A stretch of DNA of 14,648 nucleotides from JAGHKQ01 sp041920565 (GCA_041920565.1 JBHGXS010000080.1:1-14648), one strand, 5' to 3'; shown: positions 6,746-13,223, counted from the first letter of the stretch. Notes: generated from the letters alone by a model not told the origin. Numbers and translations are program-made.

Positions 6746-7405
6746 ATGAAAAAATCATTATTTCAACGAGTGCGAGATGTAGTATTAGCTGATGTTCATC
6801 AAATATTAGATGAGAAAGAAAAGAAAAATCCGATTGCATTATTAAACCAATACTTACGCGACAGCGAGAGAGAAGTACAAAAAATTGAGCGATTGATTGA
6901 ACGTCACCAAAAGTTGAAAGCAGATTTTTATCGTGAAACGGAGCAGGCGCGTTACCTTGCAACAAAAAGAAAGCGCCAAGCGGAGATTGCCAGCGAAGCA
7001 AATGAAGCAGCATTAGAAGCACGTGCATTGCAAGAAGCAGAATATTATGAAGAACAGGCAACTCGATTGCATAACTTATACACACAAACAGCAGAGCAGA
7101 TAGAAGAGTTGCACCAAAGATTGCGTGATATGAGAAATAAATTGAAGGAAATGCATACGAAACGTATGGCATTGATGGCTCGTGAAAATATAGCTCATGT
7201 AAACCGCCGCATTAATGACACAATCCATAAAGTATCCGTGGGAAATCCATTTTTACGATTTGAAGAAATCGAGCGGTATATTTCAGATTTAGAATTTCGT
7301 GTAAACGAAGAATATGAGCGTGACACATTTGATTTGCGAATTGTGAAGCTGGAAAAGCAATTAAAAGAAAAATCGACTTTGAAGGAAAAGGATGTTGTAC
7401 TGTAA
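6746..7405 (+). CDS. liaH: PspA/IM30-family envelope-stress protein LiaH
   Basis: Peripheral membrane protein of the PspA/IM30/ESCRT-III-like superfamily, 219 aa; B. subtilis LiaH is about 225 aa. The protein is almost wholly charged, Ala/Glu/Lys/Arg-rich helix with long coiled-coil segments (about 30-150). It carries the family-typical NP-LLNQYLRDSE motif near residues 27-40 and has no membrane segment. LiaH forms large rings and protects the membrane under stress from bacitracin, nisin or daptomycin. Start chosen at ATG 6746, because the upstream ATG 6737 touches its SD (AAAGG) whereas 6746 lies nine bases away. It follows liaI closely and is separated from liaF by about 100 bases holding a strong hairpin. 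Confidence 0.88.
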   Translation: MKKSLFQRVRDVVLADVHQILDEKEKKNPIALLNQYLRDSEREVQKIERLIERHQKLKADFYRETEQARYLATKRKRQAEIASEANEAALEARALQEAEYYEEQATRLHNLYTQTAEQIEELHQRLRDMRNKLKEMHTKRMALMARENIAHVNRRINDTIHKVSVGNPFLRFEEIERYISDLEFRVNEEYERDTFDLRIVKLEKQLKEKSTLKEKDVVL

Positions 7406-7441
7406 TTCACTTGTGATATATTGATATAGGACAGATGGTTT

Positions 7442-7473
7442 GAAAAGGTGTTGCCAGTCTGCAATGCCTTTTC
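7442..7473 (+). ncRNA. 13-bp hairpin between liaH and liaF
   Basis: GAAAAGGTGTTGC (7442-7454) pairs with GCAATGCCTTTTC (7461-7473) over 13 bp, counting two G-U pairs, around a CAGTCT loop. It lies between liaH and liaF. It lacks a clean T-tract (TGCCTTTC follows), so it may be a leaky terminator, an RNase barrier or a processing site that sets liaIH expression above liaFSR. Confidence 0.6.
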
Positions 7474-7510
7474 TGCCTTTCATCATCACGAAATAGAAAG
7501 GGGGCATAAG

Positions 7511-8239
7511 ATGCAAAAACAATTTTCAAAAACAGAAATGATGGGATTTCTTGCTGTGATTTTTGGTATCGGAATTATAGTTGATATTGCAACAGACCGT
7601 TTTGAGCCGATGGCCCTCGTGTTTGCCTTCGTGATGATTATGATTGGCCGTTATTTCCGGAATAAAGGAAGACGCATACGAGGAAACATTTTTCTTATTA
7701 TCGGTGCATTTCTCGTTTGTGTAAGCGTATTTACTTCCGTAGCTTTTCAGTTCGTTCTTGTAGCCGTTATTGGTTACATTGGATATCAACTGCTTATAAG
7801 CAAACAACAGCCCACTGAGGTTGCTTTAAAAACAAAGGAAACAGACTCAAAGTCTGTTGTGCAAGAACAGCCTTTTATGAACAACATCCTTGTCGGCAAT
7901 CATCGAGTGATCGATCAGGTATATGAGCTTCGTGATATTAATATTCGCTACGGCCTTGGAGATGTTCAAATTGATTTGACCATGGCGATGATACCTGAAG
8001 GCGAAACGGTCATTGTCATCCATGGATTAGTGGGGAATATTCGTTTGTTTGTTCCATATGACGCAGAAGTGTCTTTAAATAATTCGGTTCTGTTTGGCAG
8101 TATTACGATGTTCGGTCATCAGACAGGCGGTTTTAATAAGAATATCATTTTAAAAACAGAACAGTACAACGAAGCGTCGAGACGCATTAAAATCATTTCT
8201 TCTCTTCTTATTGGAGATACAGAAGTGAGGTATGTGTAA
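7511..8239 (+). CDS. liaF: LiaF, membrane inhibitor of LiaRS signalling
   Basis: Membrane protein of 242 aa; B. subtilis LiaF is 241 aa. Residues about 10-96 hold four hydrophobic segments in two pairs (10-27, 32-48, 58-75, 76-96). A hydrophilic linker follows, then a C-terminal beta-rich LiaF-like domain (about 124-242) with the recurrent GDVQIDL, GLVGNIRLFVP and VLFGSITMFG strands. LiaF keeps LiaS silent without envelope damage. Start chosen at ATG 7511, since GAAAGGGGG lies just upstream; an in-frame GTG at 7448 would add 21 residues inside the hairpin. The stop overlaps the liaS start by one base (TAATG), implying translational coupling and matched amounts of inhibitor and kinase. Confidence 0.92.
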   Translation: MQKQFSKTEMMGFLAVIFGIGIIVDIATDRFEPMALVFAFVMIMIGRYFRNKGRRIRGNIFLIIGAFLVCVSVFTSVAFQFVLVAVIGYIGYQLLISKQQPTEVALKTKETDSKSVVQEQPFMNNILVGNHRVIDQVYELRDINIRYGLGDVQIDLTMAMIPEGETVIVIHGLVGNIRLFVPYDAEVSLNNSVLFGSITMFGHQTGGFNKNIILKTEQYNEASRRIKIISSLLIGDTEVRYV

Positions 8240-9297
8240 TGAATAAGCAAACGAGTATTCAGTGGACGTATTTAAATTATTCCATATTAACTTGTCTTGG
8301 TGTTTCCATTTTAACAACAGGTATATATGCTTGGAAAAGCAGAGAAGACCTTTATATTTTTTTATTCAAAGACACAATCGCTTCTGTTCCGGTTTCCCTA
8401 TTTGCTCTTGGAGTCAGTTCAATGATTGGAGCAGTGATCGGCTATGCTCTCGGTCATCGAATGAAAAAACGTGTAGATGAGATGAATACAGTGCTGTTGG
8501 AAATTGAGAGAGGAAATCTAAATAATCACTTTGCTTTCGCAGAGCAAGACGAGTTCTCATCAATCGCAGAACGTATTGTGTTGCTGGCGGAACGATTTGA
8601 AAAACAAGCAGAGCAATTTCAAACGCTGACGAATGAAAGGGCAGCTTGGAATGAAGAGATGAAACAAGAAGCCATAACACAGGAACGTCATCGTTTAGCG
8701 CGTGAATTGCATGATTCGGTCAGTCAGCAGCTGTTTGCTATGTCGATGATGATGTCTGCGGTAAATGAGCAAAGGAATATAGAAGATGAAACAGTAAAAA
8801 AACAACTCCGGCTTGTGGAACAGATGATTGTCAACACGCAAGCAGAAATGCGAGCATTACTGCTGCATTTGCGGCCGGTTCAGTTAGAAGGCAAAAAGCT
8901 GATCCAAGGCATTGAAGAGCTATTAACGGAGCTTGAAAGAAAACAGCAGATGAAAATGGAATGGCATTTGGAGCCTGTCGAGCTTGAACGGGGAGTCGAA
9001 GACCACTTATTTCGTATTTTGCAAGAAGCGTTGTCCAATACACTGCGACATTCAAAGGCAAAACGAATGGAAGTTCGACTTCGTAAAATTAATCAATACG
9101 CTATTTTAAAAATGATAGATGATGGAGTCGGATTTGATATCCACCAGAGAAAAACAGGTTCTTACGGTCTGCAGTCCATGCAAGAGCGAGTGAATGAAAT
9201 CGGAGGAACACTCAAAATTATCAGCTTGCCGAATAAAGGTACACAAATTGAAGTAAAGGTGCCTATTCTTACAAGAGAGGAGGAACATCATGATTAA
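8239..9297 (+). CDS. liaS: LiaS, NarL-family sensor histidine kinase
   Basis: Membrane histidine kinase of 352 aa. Two membrane helices (about 14-32 and 48-72) enclose a very short extracellular loop, the intramembrane-sensing type. A HAMP-like segment follows (about 70-125). The HisKA_3 domain holds the phosphorylated H158 in ERHRLARELHDSVSQQ. The ATPase domain has an N-box (EALSN, N267) and a G-box (DDGVGFD, 294-300), with GLQSMQERV and GTQIEV near the end. It responds to disturbance of the lipid II cycle and phosphorylates LiaR. With such a small loop, direct ligand binding is unlikely and LiaF probably relays the signal. It overlaps liaF by one base and liaR by eight. No catalytic residue is missing. 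Confidence 0.94.
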   Translation: MNKQTSIQWTYLNYSILTCLGVSILTTGIYAWKSREDLYIFLFKDTIASVPVSLFALGVSSMIGAVIGYALGHRMKKRVDEMNTVLLEIERGNLNNHFAFAEQDEFSSIAERIVLLAERFEKQAEQFQTLTNERAAWNEEMKQEAITQERHRLARELHDSVSQQLFAMSMMMSAVNEQRNIEDETVKKQLRLVEQMIVNTQAEMRALLLHLRPVQLEGKKLIQGIEELLTELERKQQMKMEWHLEPVELERGVEDHLFRILQEALSNTLRHSKAKRMEVRLRKINQYAILKMIDDGVGFDIHQRKTGSYGLQSMQERVNEIGGTLKIISLPNKGTQIEVKVPILTREEEHHD

Positions 9298-9922
9298 GGT
9301 ATTGCTTGTGGACGACCATGAGATGGTGCGGATGGGGGTTTCTGCTTACTTATCCACTCAACCAGATATTGAGGTTATCGGAGAAGCGGAAAATGGCAGA
9401 AAAGGTATCGAGCTGGCACTTTCTTTGAGGCCGGATATCATTTTAATGGATTTGGTCATGGATGAAGTAGACGGAATTGAGGCAACGCGAGAAATAATAA
9501 AGAAATGGCCGGAGGCAAAAATTGTCGTTGTCACAAGTTTTATTGATGATGAAAAGCTGTATCCAGCAATTGAAGCAGGTGCCGCCAGTTACTTGTTAAA
9601 GACTTCTAGAGCCAATGATATTGCTGATGCAGTTCGTGCCACTTACAATGGAGAAACGGTATTAGAGCCTAAAGTCACCGGAAAAATGATGACAAAAATG
9701 AGACAAAAGCAAGAGCATAGCCTTCATGAAGAGCTAACGGAGCGAGAGCTTGAAATTCTTTTGTTAATGGCAGAAGGCAAATCCAACCAAGAAATTGCAG
9801 ACGAGTTGTTTATTGCCTTAAAAACAGTCAAAACACATGTCAGTAATATATTAAGCAAATTAAATGTCAGTGACCGAACTCAAGCAGTCATTTACGCTTT
9901 TCGTCATCGGTTGACTAAATGA
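9290..9922 (+). CDS. liaR: LiaR, NarL-family response regulator
   Basis: DNA-binding response regulator of 210 aa. The N-terminal receiver has acidic residues D8-D9, phospho-acceptor D54, T82/S83 and K104. The C-terminal LuxR-type helix-turn-helix spans about 149-205 and contains LTERELEILLLMAEGKSNQE and the recognition-helix region ALKTVKTHVSNILSKL. Phosphorylated LiaR normally activates its own operon from a dyad upstream of liaI, here probably 6270-6295. The SD GAGGAGG lies inside the end of liaS, and the eight-base overlap couples the two proteins. It is the last gene of the operon; its TGA sits at the edge of a terminator. Confidence 0.95.
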   Translation: MIKVLLVDDHEMVRMGVSAYLSTQPDIEVIGEAENGRKGIELALSLRPDIILMDLVMDEVDGIEATREIIKKWPEAKIVVVTSFIDDEKLYPAIEAGAASYLLKTSRANDIADAVRATYNGETVLEPKVTGKMMTKMRQKQEHSLHEELTERELEILLLMAEGKSNQEIADELFIALKTVKTHVSNILSKLNVSDRTQAVIYAFRHRLTK

Positions 9923-9953
9923 AAATCCTCAATGAAGAGGATTTTTTATTTTT
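9922..9953 (+). terminator. Terminator of the lia operon
   Basis: AAATCCTC (9923-9930) pairs with GAGGATTT (9937-9944) around AATGAA, followed by a T-rich tract. It starts at the stop codon of liaR. Confidence 0.88.
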
Positions 9954-9983
9954 ACAAAAAGTACAATGACCAAGTACCGGCAA

Positions 9984-9992
9984 CATACACTA
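9984..9992 (+). promoter_or_regulatory. Candidate sigma-E/sigma-K -10 element
   Basis: CATACACTA matches the mother-cell sporulation -10 pattern (sigma-K CATANNNTA; sigma-E CATACANT). It lies about 90 bases upstream of the repeat-protein gene. The -35 is not convincing: an AC dinucleotide is present but spaced off the optimum. An overlapping TATATAAA could instead serve sigma-A. Confidence 0.4.
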
Positions 9993-10007
9993 TATAAAGT
10001 GAAACTT

Positions 10008-10040
10008 CTCTCAGCGTGGGATTTTTCTTCCCGCTGAGGG
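10008..10040 (+). ncRNA. Hairpin in the 5' leader of the repeat-protein gene
   Basis: CTCTCAGCG (10008-10016) pairs with CGCTGAGGG (10032-10040). After one bulged T, GG pairs with CC, and the loop is ATTTTTCTT. It sits about 40 bases ahead of the start codon and has no T-tract after it, so mRNA stability or translation control is more likely than termination. Confidence 0.5.
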
Positions 10041-10079
10041 GTAATCGATATACCATCTTTTTATAAAGAGGTGACAGGG

Positions 10080-10484
10080 ATGAATTATAATCCATACGGT
10101 TATTATGGAGACGGACGATCTCCTTTTCCGCCTGGTCAAGGAGGGTATTCGCCGGGATTTCCGCCTGGTCAAGGAGGATACCCTCCATATTACCCCGGAG
10201 GTCAACCCGGAGGGCAAGGACAGCAGGGACCGCCTCAAGGACCGCCTCCTTCATACACTCCGCAAAAGCCGCAAGTTGGTTTATATGCAGTAGATCCAGG
10301 AGGAATCCGCCGCTGTTTATATCGTTATACTTATATTTGGCTGCAAAATGGAAGAAGTTTTTGGTTTTATCCGGTCTATGTGGGAAGAACTTCTATTGCA
10401 GGTTACCGTTGGAGAAGAAACCAGTATAGATGGGTGTATACAGGCTTAGACTTAAATAACATTGATTACTTTGAGTGCTCTTAA
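10080..10484 (+). CDS. Pro/Gly-repeat protein with aromatic C-terminal domain
   Basis: No function assigned; 134 aa. Residues 1-55 are low-complexity Pro/Gly/Tyr/Gln, including two copies of FPPGQGGY spaced 11 residues apart. Residues about 67-134 form a compact aromatic/basic domain (VDPGGIRRCLYRYTYIWL, then FWFYPVYVGRTS and GYRWRR) with two Cys. I recall similar short proteins with this C-terminal domain in Bacillus genomes, without a characterised role. No signal peptide or membrane segment is visible. Start chosen at ATG 10080, with AGAGGTGA ideally placed upstream; an in-frame GTG at 10071 lies inside that SD. The upstream CATACACTA element and the Tyr/Gly-rich composition would suit a spore-surface protein, but that is inference. 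It is transcribed alone between two terminators. Confidence 0.75.
   Translation: MNYNPYGYYGDGRSPFPPGQGGYSPGFPPGQGGYPPYYPGGQPGGQGQQGPPQGPPPSYTPQKPQVGLYAVDPGGIRRCLYRYTYIWLQNGRSFWFYPVYVGRTSIAGYRWRRNQYRWVYTGLDLNNIDYFECS
10125..10177 (+). repeat. Two 20-bp direct repeats, 33-bp period
   Basis: TTTCCGCCTGGTCAAGGAGG occurs at 10125-10144 and again at 10158-10177 without a mismatch. It encodes the duplicated FPPGQGG unit. Identity at the DNA level suggests recent duplication and possible copy-number variation between strains. Confidence 0.9.
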
Positions 10485-10489
10485 TAATG

Positions 10490-10525
10490 AAACAAAAAGC
10501 TCCTCATGGCAGGGGCTTTTTGTTT
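10490..10525 (+). terminator. Terminator after the repeat-protein gene
   Basis: AAACAAAAAGCTCCT (10490-10504) pairs with AGGGGCTTTTTGTTT (10511-10525) over 15 bp with one G-U pair, around CATGGC. The A- and T-runs would let it work on either strand. Confidence 0.92.
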
Positions 10526-10539
10526 GAATATTACATGTT

Positions 10540-10591
10540 TGTAATCGTTTTGTCATGCAATCTTCCTGTTTCGACATTTTCCATGTATAAT
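10540..10591 (+). promoter_or_regulatory. Promoter with WalR-like site for the 328-aa secreted protein
   Basis: TATAAT (10586-10591) is a perfect -10. There is no good -35; the best 17-bp-spaced hexamer is TTCCTG. At 10540-10556 lies TGTAAT-CGTTT-TGTCAT, which fits the WalR consensus TGTWAH-N5-TGTWAH except for one C. Its position, about 40-58 bases before the predicted start near 10598, suits an activator. Confidence 0.45.
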
Positions 10592-10626
10592 GTGAGAGGA
10601 TTAGAAACGATTATGGGGAGATTACC

Positions 10627-11613
10627 ATGAAGAAAGCTATTGCAATACTTGTTGGCATCTTAGCATACAGTTTTACTTTGTTCACTGTTGCAGCAGATAG
10701 TGAAAATGGGAAAGTTCAGTACAAGAGAGCGTTGTATTACGATAATCGTGGAAACTATTATGATGCTGTTCGGCTAGGGTCACGGGCTTTAGAAGACGGT
10801 TATAAAGGAAAAAACGTCCGGTACTTTATGAACAAGGTGTCACGACAATTGATTGCTGAAGCAAAAGAAGAGAGAGACCAACGAAACATTTATGCAGCAG
10901 AAAAGTATTATTCTTTACTCTGCTGTACATACGGGGTGCCCAAAAATGTCACTCAACAAGCAAAACAAGAATTAGAGAAAATGTATATGAGTCTTGCAGA
11001 AACTTCCTATTTAAATTCTATAGATGAAAATTGGCAGCAAACTGATTTGTATGAATTGCACCAAGCTATTGTTTGGCTTGATAAAGCAATGAACTTAAAC
11101 GATAAAAACAGCCAAAGCGAGATTTTGATGGAAGCAGCTTCGTTTGATTTATACAAGTTAGCGGCCGCCCAAGAAGACTTTTCAGTACGAAATGATTATT
11201 TTGAAAAGCTTTCGTCTCTTGAGCATGTTCCGAAAAAAGTGAAAAAAAGTGTGAAACAAGCAAAACCGATGGAAGAAATAGAGTCATATTTTAATAAAAG
11301 GCAAAAAGAATGGTTGAGCACAGTACATCAACTGCGATATGAAAAAGTAACTTATGATTACAACATTACTCACGTAGATGAAGGAACCCTTTCTTTTATT
11401 GTATCTGATGAAAATATAATAAGAAACGAAGAGAGCAATAAAAAGCTGTTTAAATGCTTAGAAAGCCAAATTGCCTCCCGATTTCCTGAACTGCAAGAGA
11501 ATATCAGATATCTTTATTTCCGTTACTATAATCCAGAGTTTCAAAAATGGTCGTACGTGTCATACGACCGTTTAACGAATGAATATATAGATTTTAGCGG
11601 TTCAAAAAACTAA
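10627..11613 (+). CDS. Secreted protein of unknown family with TPR-like helices
   Basis: I do not recognise this family; 328 aa. An N-terminal signal peptide (KK, hydrophobic 4-20, likely cleavage after VA or VAA at 22-23) suggests export. No lipobox or later membrane segment is visible. Residues about 25-200 are helical, with repeat-like spacing of small and aromatic residues (KRALYYDNRGNYYDAVRLGSRAL, then AAEKYYSLLCC and AIVWLDKAMNLND) that resembles tetratricopeptide repeats. Residues about 225-328 look like a separate alpha/beta domain rich in Tyr and Phe. The SD GGGGAG precedes the ATG. A single-gene unit with its own promoter and perfect terminator. The WalR-like site upstream hints at a link to cell-wall metabolism, which is speculative. 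Confidence 0.82.
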   Translation: MKKAIAILVGILAYSFTLFTVAADSENGKVQYKRALYYDNRGNYYDAVRLGSRALEDGYKGKNVRYFMNKVSRQLIAEAKEERDQRNIYAAEKYYSLLCCTYGVPKNVTQQAKQELEKMYMSLAETSYLNSIDENWQQTDLYELHQAIVWLDKAMNLNDKNSQSEILMEAASFDLYKLAAAQEDFSVRNDYFEKLSSLEHVPKKVKKSVKQAKPMEEIESYFNKRQKEWLSTVHQLRYEKVTYDYNITHVDEGTLSFIVSDENIIRNEESNKKLFKCLESQIASRFPELQENIRYLYFRYYNPEFQKWSYVSYDRLTNEYIDFSGSKN

Positions 11614-11614
11614 T

Positions 11615-11652
11615 AAAAAAGAAGCTGTTGAAATTTCAACAGCTTCTTTTTT
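11615..11652 (+). terminator. Perfect 19-bp palindromic terminator
   Basis: AAAAAAGAAGCTGTTGAAA (11615-11633) is directly followed by its exact reverse complement (11634-11652), ending in six T. It terminates the 328-aa gene and could also stop transcription from the opposite strand. Confidence 0.93.
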
Positions 11653-11834
11653 GAGGGGCAAGCATGTAAATAAAAATGCTTCAGCGCGTCTTTTGAATTC
11701 GTCCGTCTATTACAGGAGAAACCATATTTTCATATTTCGTTCACTTATTGAATGTTCAAGTACAGCTTCCATATCTGTCGGATCGGATTTGATAATTTTT
11801 TATTTTCTTTATTTTTAGATAAAATATGTACTCT

Positions 11835-11864
11835 TTGCAGGAAATGGAAGGGATTGCATAGAAT
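11835..11864 (+). promoter_or_regulatory. Possible promoter of the 69-aa membrane protein gene
   Basis: TTGCAG (11835-11840), 18 bases, TAGAAT (11859-11864). The -10 matches at five of six positions and the -35 at four. An overlapping CATAGAAT resembles a sigma-E -10 with one mismatch, so a sporulation promoter cannot be excluded. Confidence 0.35.
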
Positions 11865-11916
11865 GAAATAATATCCACTAAATTGGATGAAAAACAAACT
11901 GTAAGAGGTGACTGCA

Positions 11917-12126
11917 ATGCTTGTATCAATTCTTTTACTTGTATCAGGAATGATAATGTTGATTAGCTGCTCTTATTATTTTCGTTCTACAAAGCAAGCG
12001 GAAGTGTTGCTCTTTCATAAGGCAAGTTTGTTTCATAACAATTCCAGATTTTTAGTGTGTCATAAATGCGGACGGGCTCACCAAAGGCAGAGTGGATATC
12101 AAGAGTGTTGCAAGTCGAGACTGTAG
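11917..12126 (+). CDS. Small membrane-anchored protein with Cys4 tail
   Basis: Unrecognised protein of 69 aa. One hydrophobic helix (about 2-20, containing C18) is followed by a basic, His-rich tail. The tail has CHKC (C48, C51) and ECC (C64, C65), a CX2C-X12-CC arrangement that could bind zinc as a short ribbon. C18 inside the helix does not form a standard lipobox. Start chosen at ATG 11917 because GAGGTG lies seven bases upstream; the in-frame GTG at 11908 lies inside that SD. A good SD and a strong terminator just after the stop support a real gene. It converges with the methyltransferase gene. Localisation is inferred from the helix alone. Confidence 0.62.
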   Translation: MLVSILLLVSGMIMLISCSYYFRSTKQAEVLLFHKASLFHNNSRFLVCHKCGRAHQRQSGYQECCKSRL

Positions 12127-12138
12127 TTTCTAATTTAA

Positions 12139-12170
12139 ATGCCTCATCTATAAACGATGAGGCATGTTTT
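12139..12170. terminator. Bidirectional terminator between convergent genes
   Basis: ATGCCTCATC (12139-12148) pairs perfectly with GATGAGGCAT (12156-12165) around TATAAAC, followed by GTTTT on the plus strand and by a shorter, A/T-rich tract on the minus strand. It separates the 69-aa gene (plus) from the methyltransferase gene (minus). Confidence 0.88.
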
Positions 12171-12948
12171 ATTTTTTTGCGCACCAAATAGTCCATCGAT
12201 CTTTTTCAGTAAACGTTTCTTTTTTCAAACCTTGCAACTCGGCACGAATATGTGTGAGTAAATGTTCCAACTCTTGATCGGTCAACTCGTGTAAAATAGA
12301 ACGTCCGGTACGGGGGGACAAGTCTTCAAGAAGGGATTCTAAAGAAGAGTGTACTTTTCTTATTTCCCACAGCTTATGCTCTGTAATATCTTGAAAGTTT
12401 GCTTCGGCAAACCATTGCTGCACCGCCTGACTGTGTGGACGGCGCTCATTTTCTTTTGTAATTAATTTTGGATAACAATCAAAAAAATAGCCGCGAATGT
12501 GCTCTTCGCTTCCCGGTAAAGTACAATCTTCAATGGTTCGATCTTGTATCACGATTGCACCGTTTGGCTTTAATACTCGATAGGCTTCGTGAAAAAATTG
12601 CAAAACATCGTCTAAATGATGAATGACGGCCCGAGAAATAACTATATCAAATTGTTCGTCCGGTAAATTAATCTCATGGGCATTTCCTTTCATATATAAG
12701 ATGTTATTGTGGCCGTTGCAGTTTTCTTTTGCAGCTTCCAACATTTGTTCAGAAAAGTCATAGGCTGTAATTTCATAAGCTCCCACTTTTGCTAATTCTT
12801 TTGTATAAATTCCACCCCCGCATCCAACATCTAAAATCTTTTTTCCCCGTATATCTATAAGGTTAGAAAGAAAATCGTACCAAGATGGATCGGCTTCTCT
12901 TGAAGCATAAGTTCTTCGGTTCTTTTCAGAATGGAAATCTATCGGCAT
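12169..12948 (-). CDS. Class I SAM-dependent methyltransferase
   Basis: Cytosolic methyltransferase of 259 aa with a Rossmann fold. Motif I is LDVGCGGG (39-46), motif II ends in the acidic YDFSEQM (D64), a GNAHEINLP segment follows, and motif IV is FDIVISRAVIHHLDD. The post-motif EAYRVLKPNG-AIVIQD is typical of the UbiE/Methyltransf_11 group. The last 100 residues are helical and acidic and probably form the substrate cap; the substrate is unknown. Start chosen at the second ATG (12948) because the SD AAAGGA is well spaced from it but touches the first ATG (12957). The next gene upstream is divergent and unrelated, so context gives no clue to the substrate. Confidence 0.9.
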   Translation of the reverse strand: MPIDFHSEKNRRTYASREADPSWYDFLSNLIDIRGKKILDVGCGGGIYTKELAKVGAYEITAYDFSEQMLEAAKENCNGHNNILYMKGNAHEINLPDEQFDIVISRAVIHHLDDVLQFFHEAYRVLKPNGAIVIQDRTIEDCTLPGSEEHIRGYFFDCYPKLITKENERRPHSQAVQQWFAEANFQDITEHKLWEIRKVHSSLESLLEDLSPRTGRSILHELTDQELEHLLTHIRAELQGLKKETFTEKDRWTIWCAKK

Positions 12949-12957
12949 GGCAATCAT

Positions 12958-13044
12958 CCTTTCAGGATATATATATATATTCTACATGGAAACAAGTGGG
13001 AATTCCATCCGTGTAATGACTATGTTCATAACAAACAATAATTT
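12958..13044. other. Divergent intergenic region with AT repeat and dyad
   Basis: Holds an (AT)7 run (12967-12980) that overlaps a possible minus-strand -10, TAGAAT (12979-12984). It also holds a dyad, ATGGAA (12986-12991) and TTCCAT (13003-13008), separated by 11 bases. The dyad is placed where a regulator of the methyltransferase gene could bind. No gene is supported. Confidence 0.4.
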
Positions 13045-13050
13045 TATAAT
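13045..13050 (+). promoter_or_regulatory. Candidate -10 of a small transcription unit
   Basis: TATAAT (13045-13050) is a perfect -10, but the region is AT-rich and no convincing -35 is present. A start near 13057 would give a transcript of about 150 nt ending at the terminator at 13182-13207. Confidence 0.3.
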
Positions 13051-13142
13051 AACGGACATCGGAATGTTGTGTCTTTGAAAAATTGGAAACAAAAGCAATG
13101 GCAGAGAAAGTAAGAAAATGATTGTGCAAAAGAGGAGGGAGT

Positions 13143-13178
13143 ATGTACATCTTTTGGCGCAAGAAAAAATACAAGTAA
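13143..13178 (+). CDS. Possible 11-residue microprotein
   Basis: The ORF encodes MYIFWRKKKYK, a hydrophobic/aromatic head with a strongly basic tail. It has one of the best Shine-Dalgarno sites in the window (AGAGGAGGG, three to six bases before the ATG). A terminator-like hairpin begins three bases after the stop. These three signals together suggest a real, very short gene. It could equally be a leader peptide, or a decayed start of a longer gene. No family recognised. Confidence 0.3.
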   Translation: MYIFWRKKKYK

Positions 13179-13181
13179 GGG

Positions 13182-13207
13182 AAACCGGTTTTATAAACTG
13201 TTTTTTT
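13182..13207 (+). terminator. Terminator-like hairpin after the micro-ORF
   Basis: CGGTTT (13186-13191) pairs with AAACTG (13195-13200) with one G-U pair. One mismatch is followed by AAA/TTT, and seven T start at 13201. The stem is weak in GC but the T-tract is strong. Confidence 0.5.
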
Positions 13208-13223
13208 GTAACTTAGAAGGATA

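Noticed and set aside
6657..7172. Minus-strand 171-codon hydrophobic frame inside liaH
   Set aside because: It is a mirror of a Glu/Lys/Ala-rich coiled-coil gene, with no start signals; liaH is well supported on the other strand.
11752..11871. Plus-strand 39-codon frame with a CTLC motif before the 69-aa gene
   Set aside because: No ribosome binding site. It covers the probable promoter of the next gene and has no recognisable family.
12962..13174. Minus-strand 70-codon frame upstream of the methyltransferase
   Set aside because: It runs through the AT repeat and promoter region, has no Shine-Dalgarno, and has unlikely composition.
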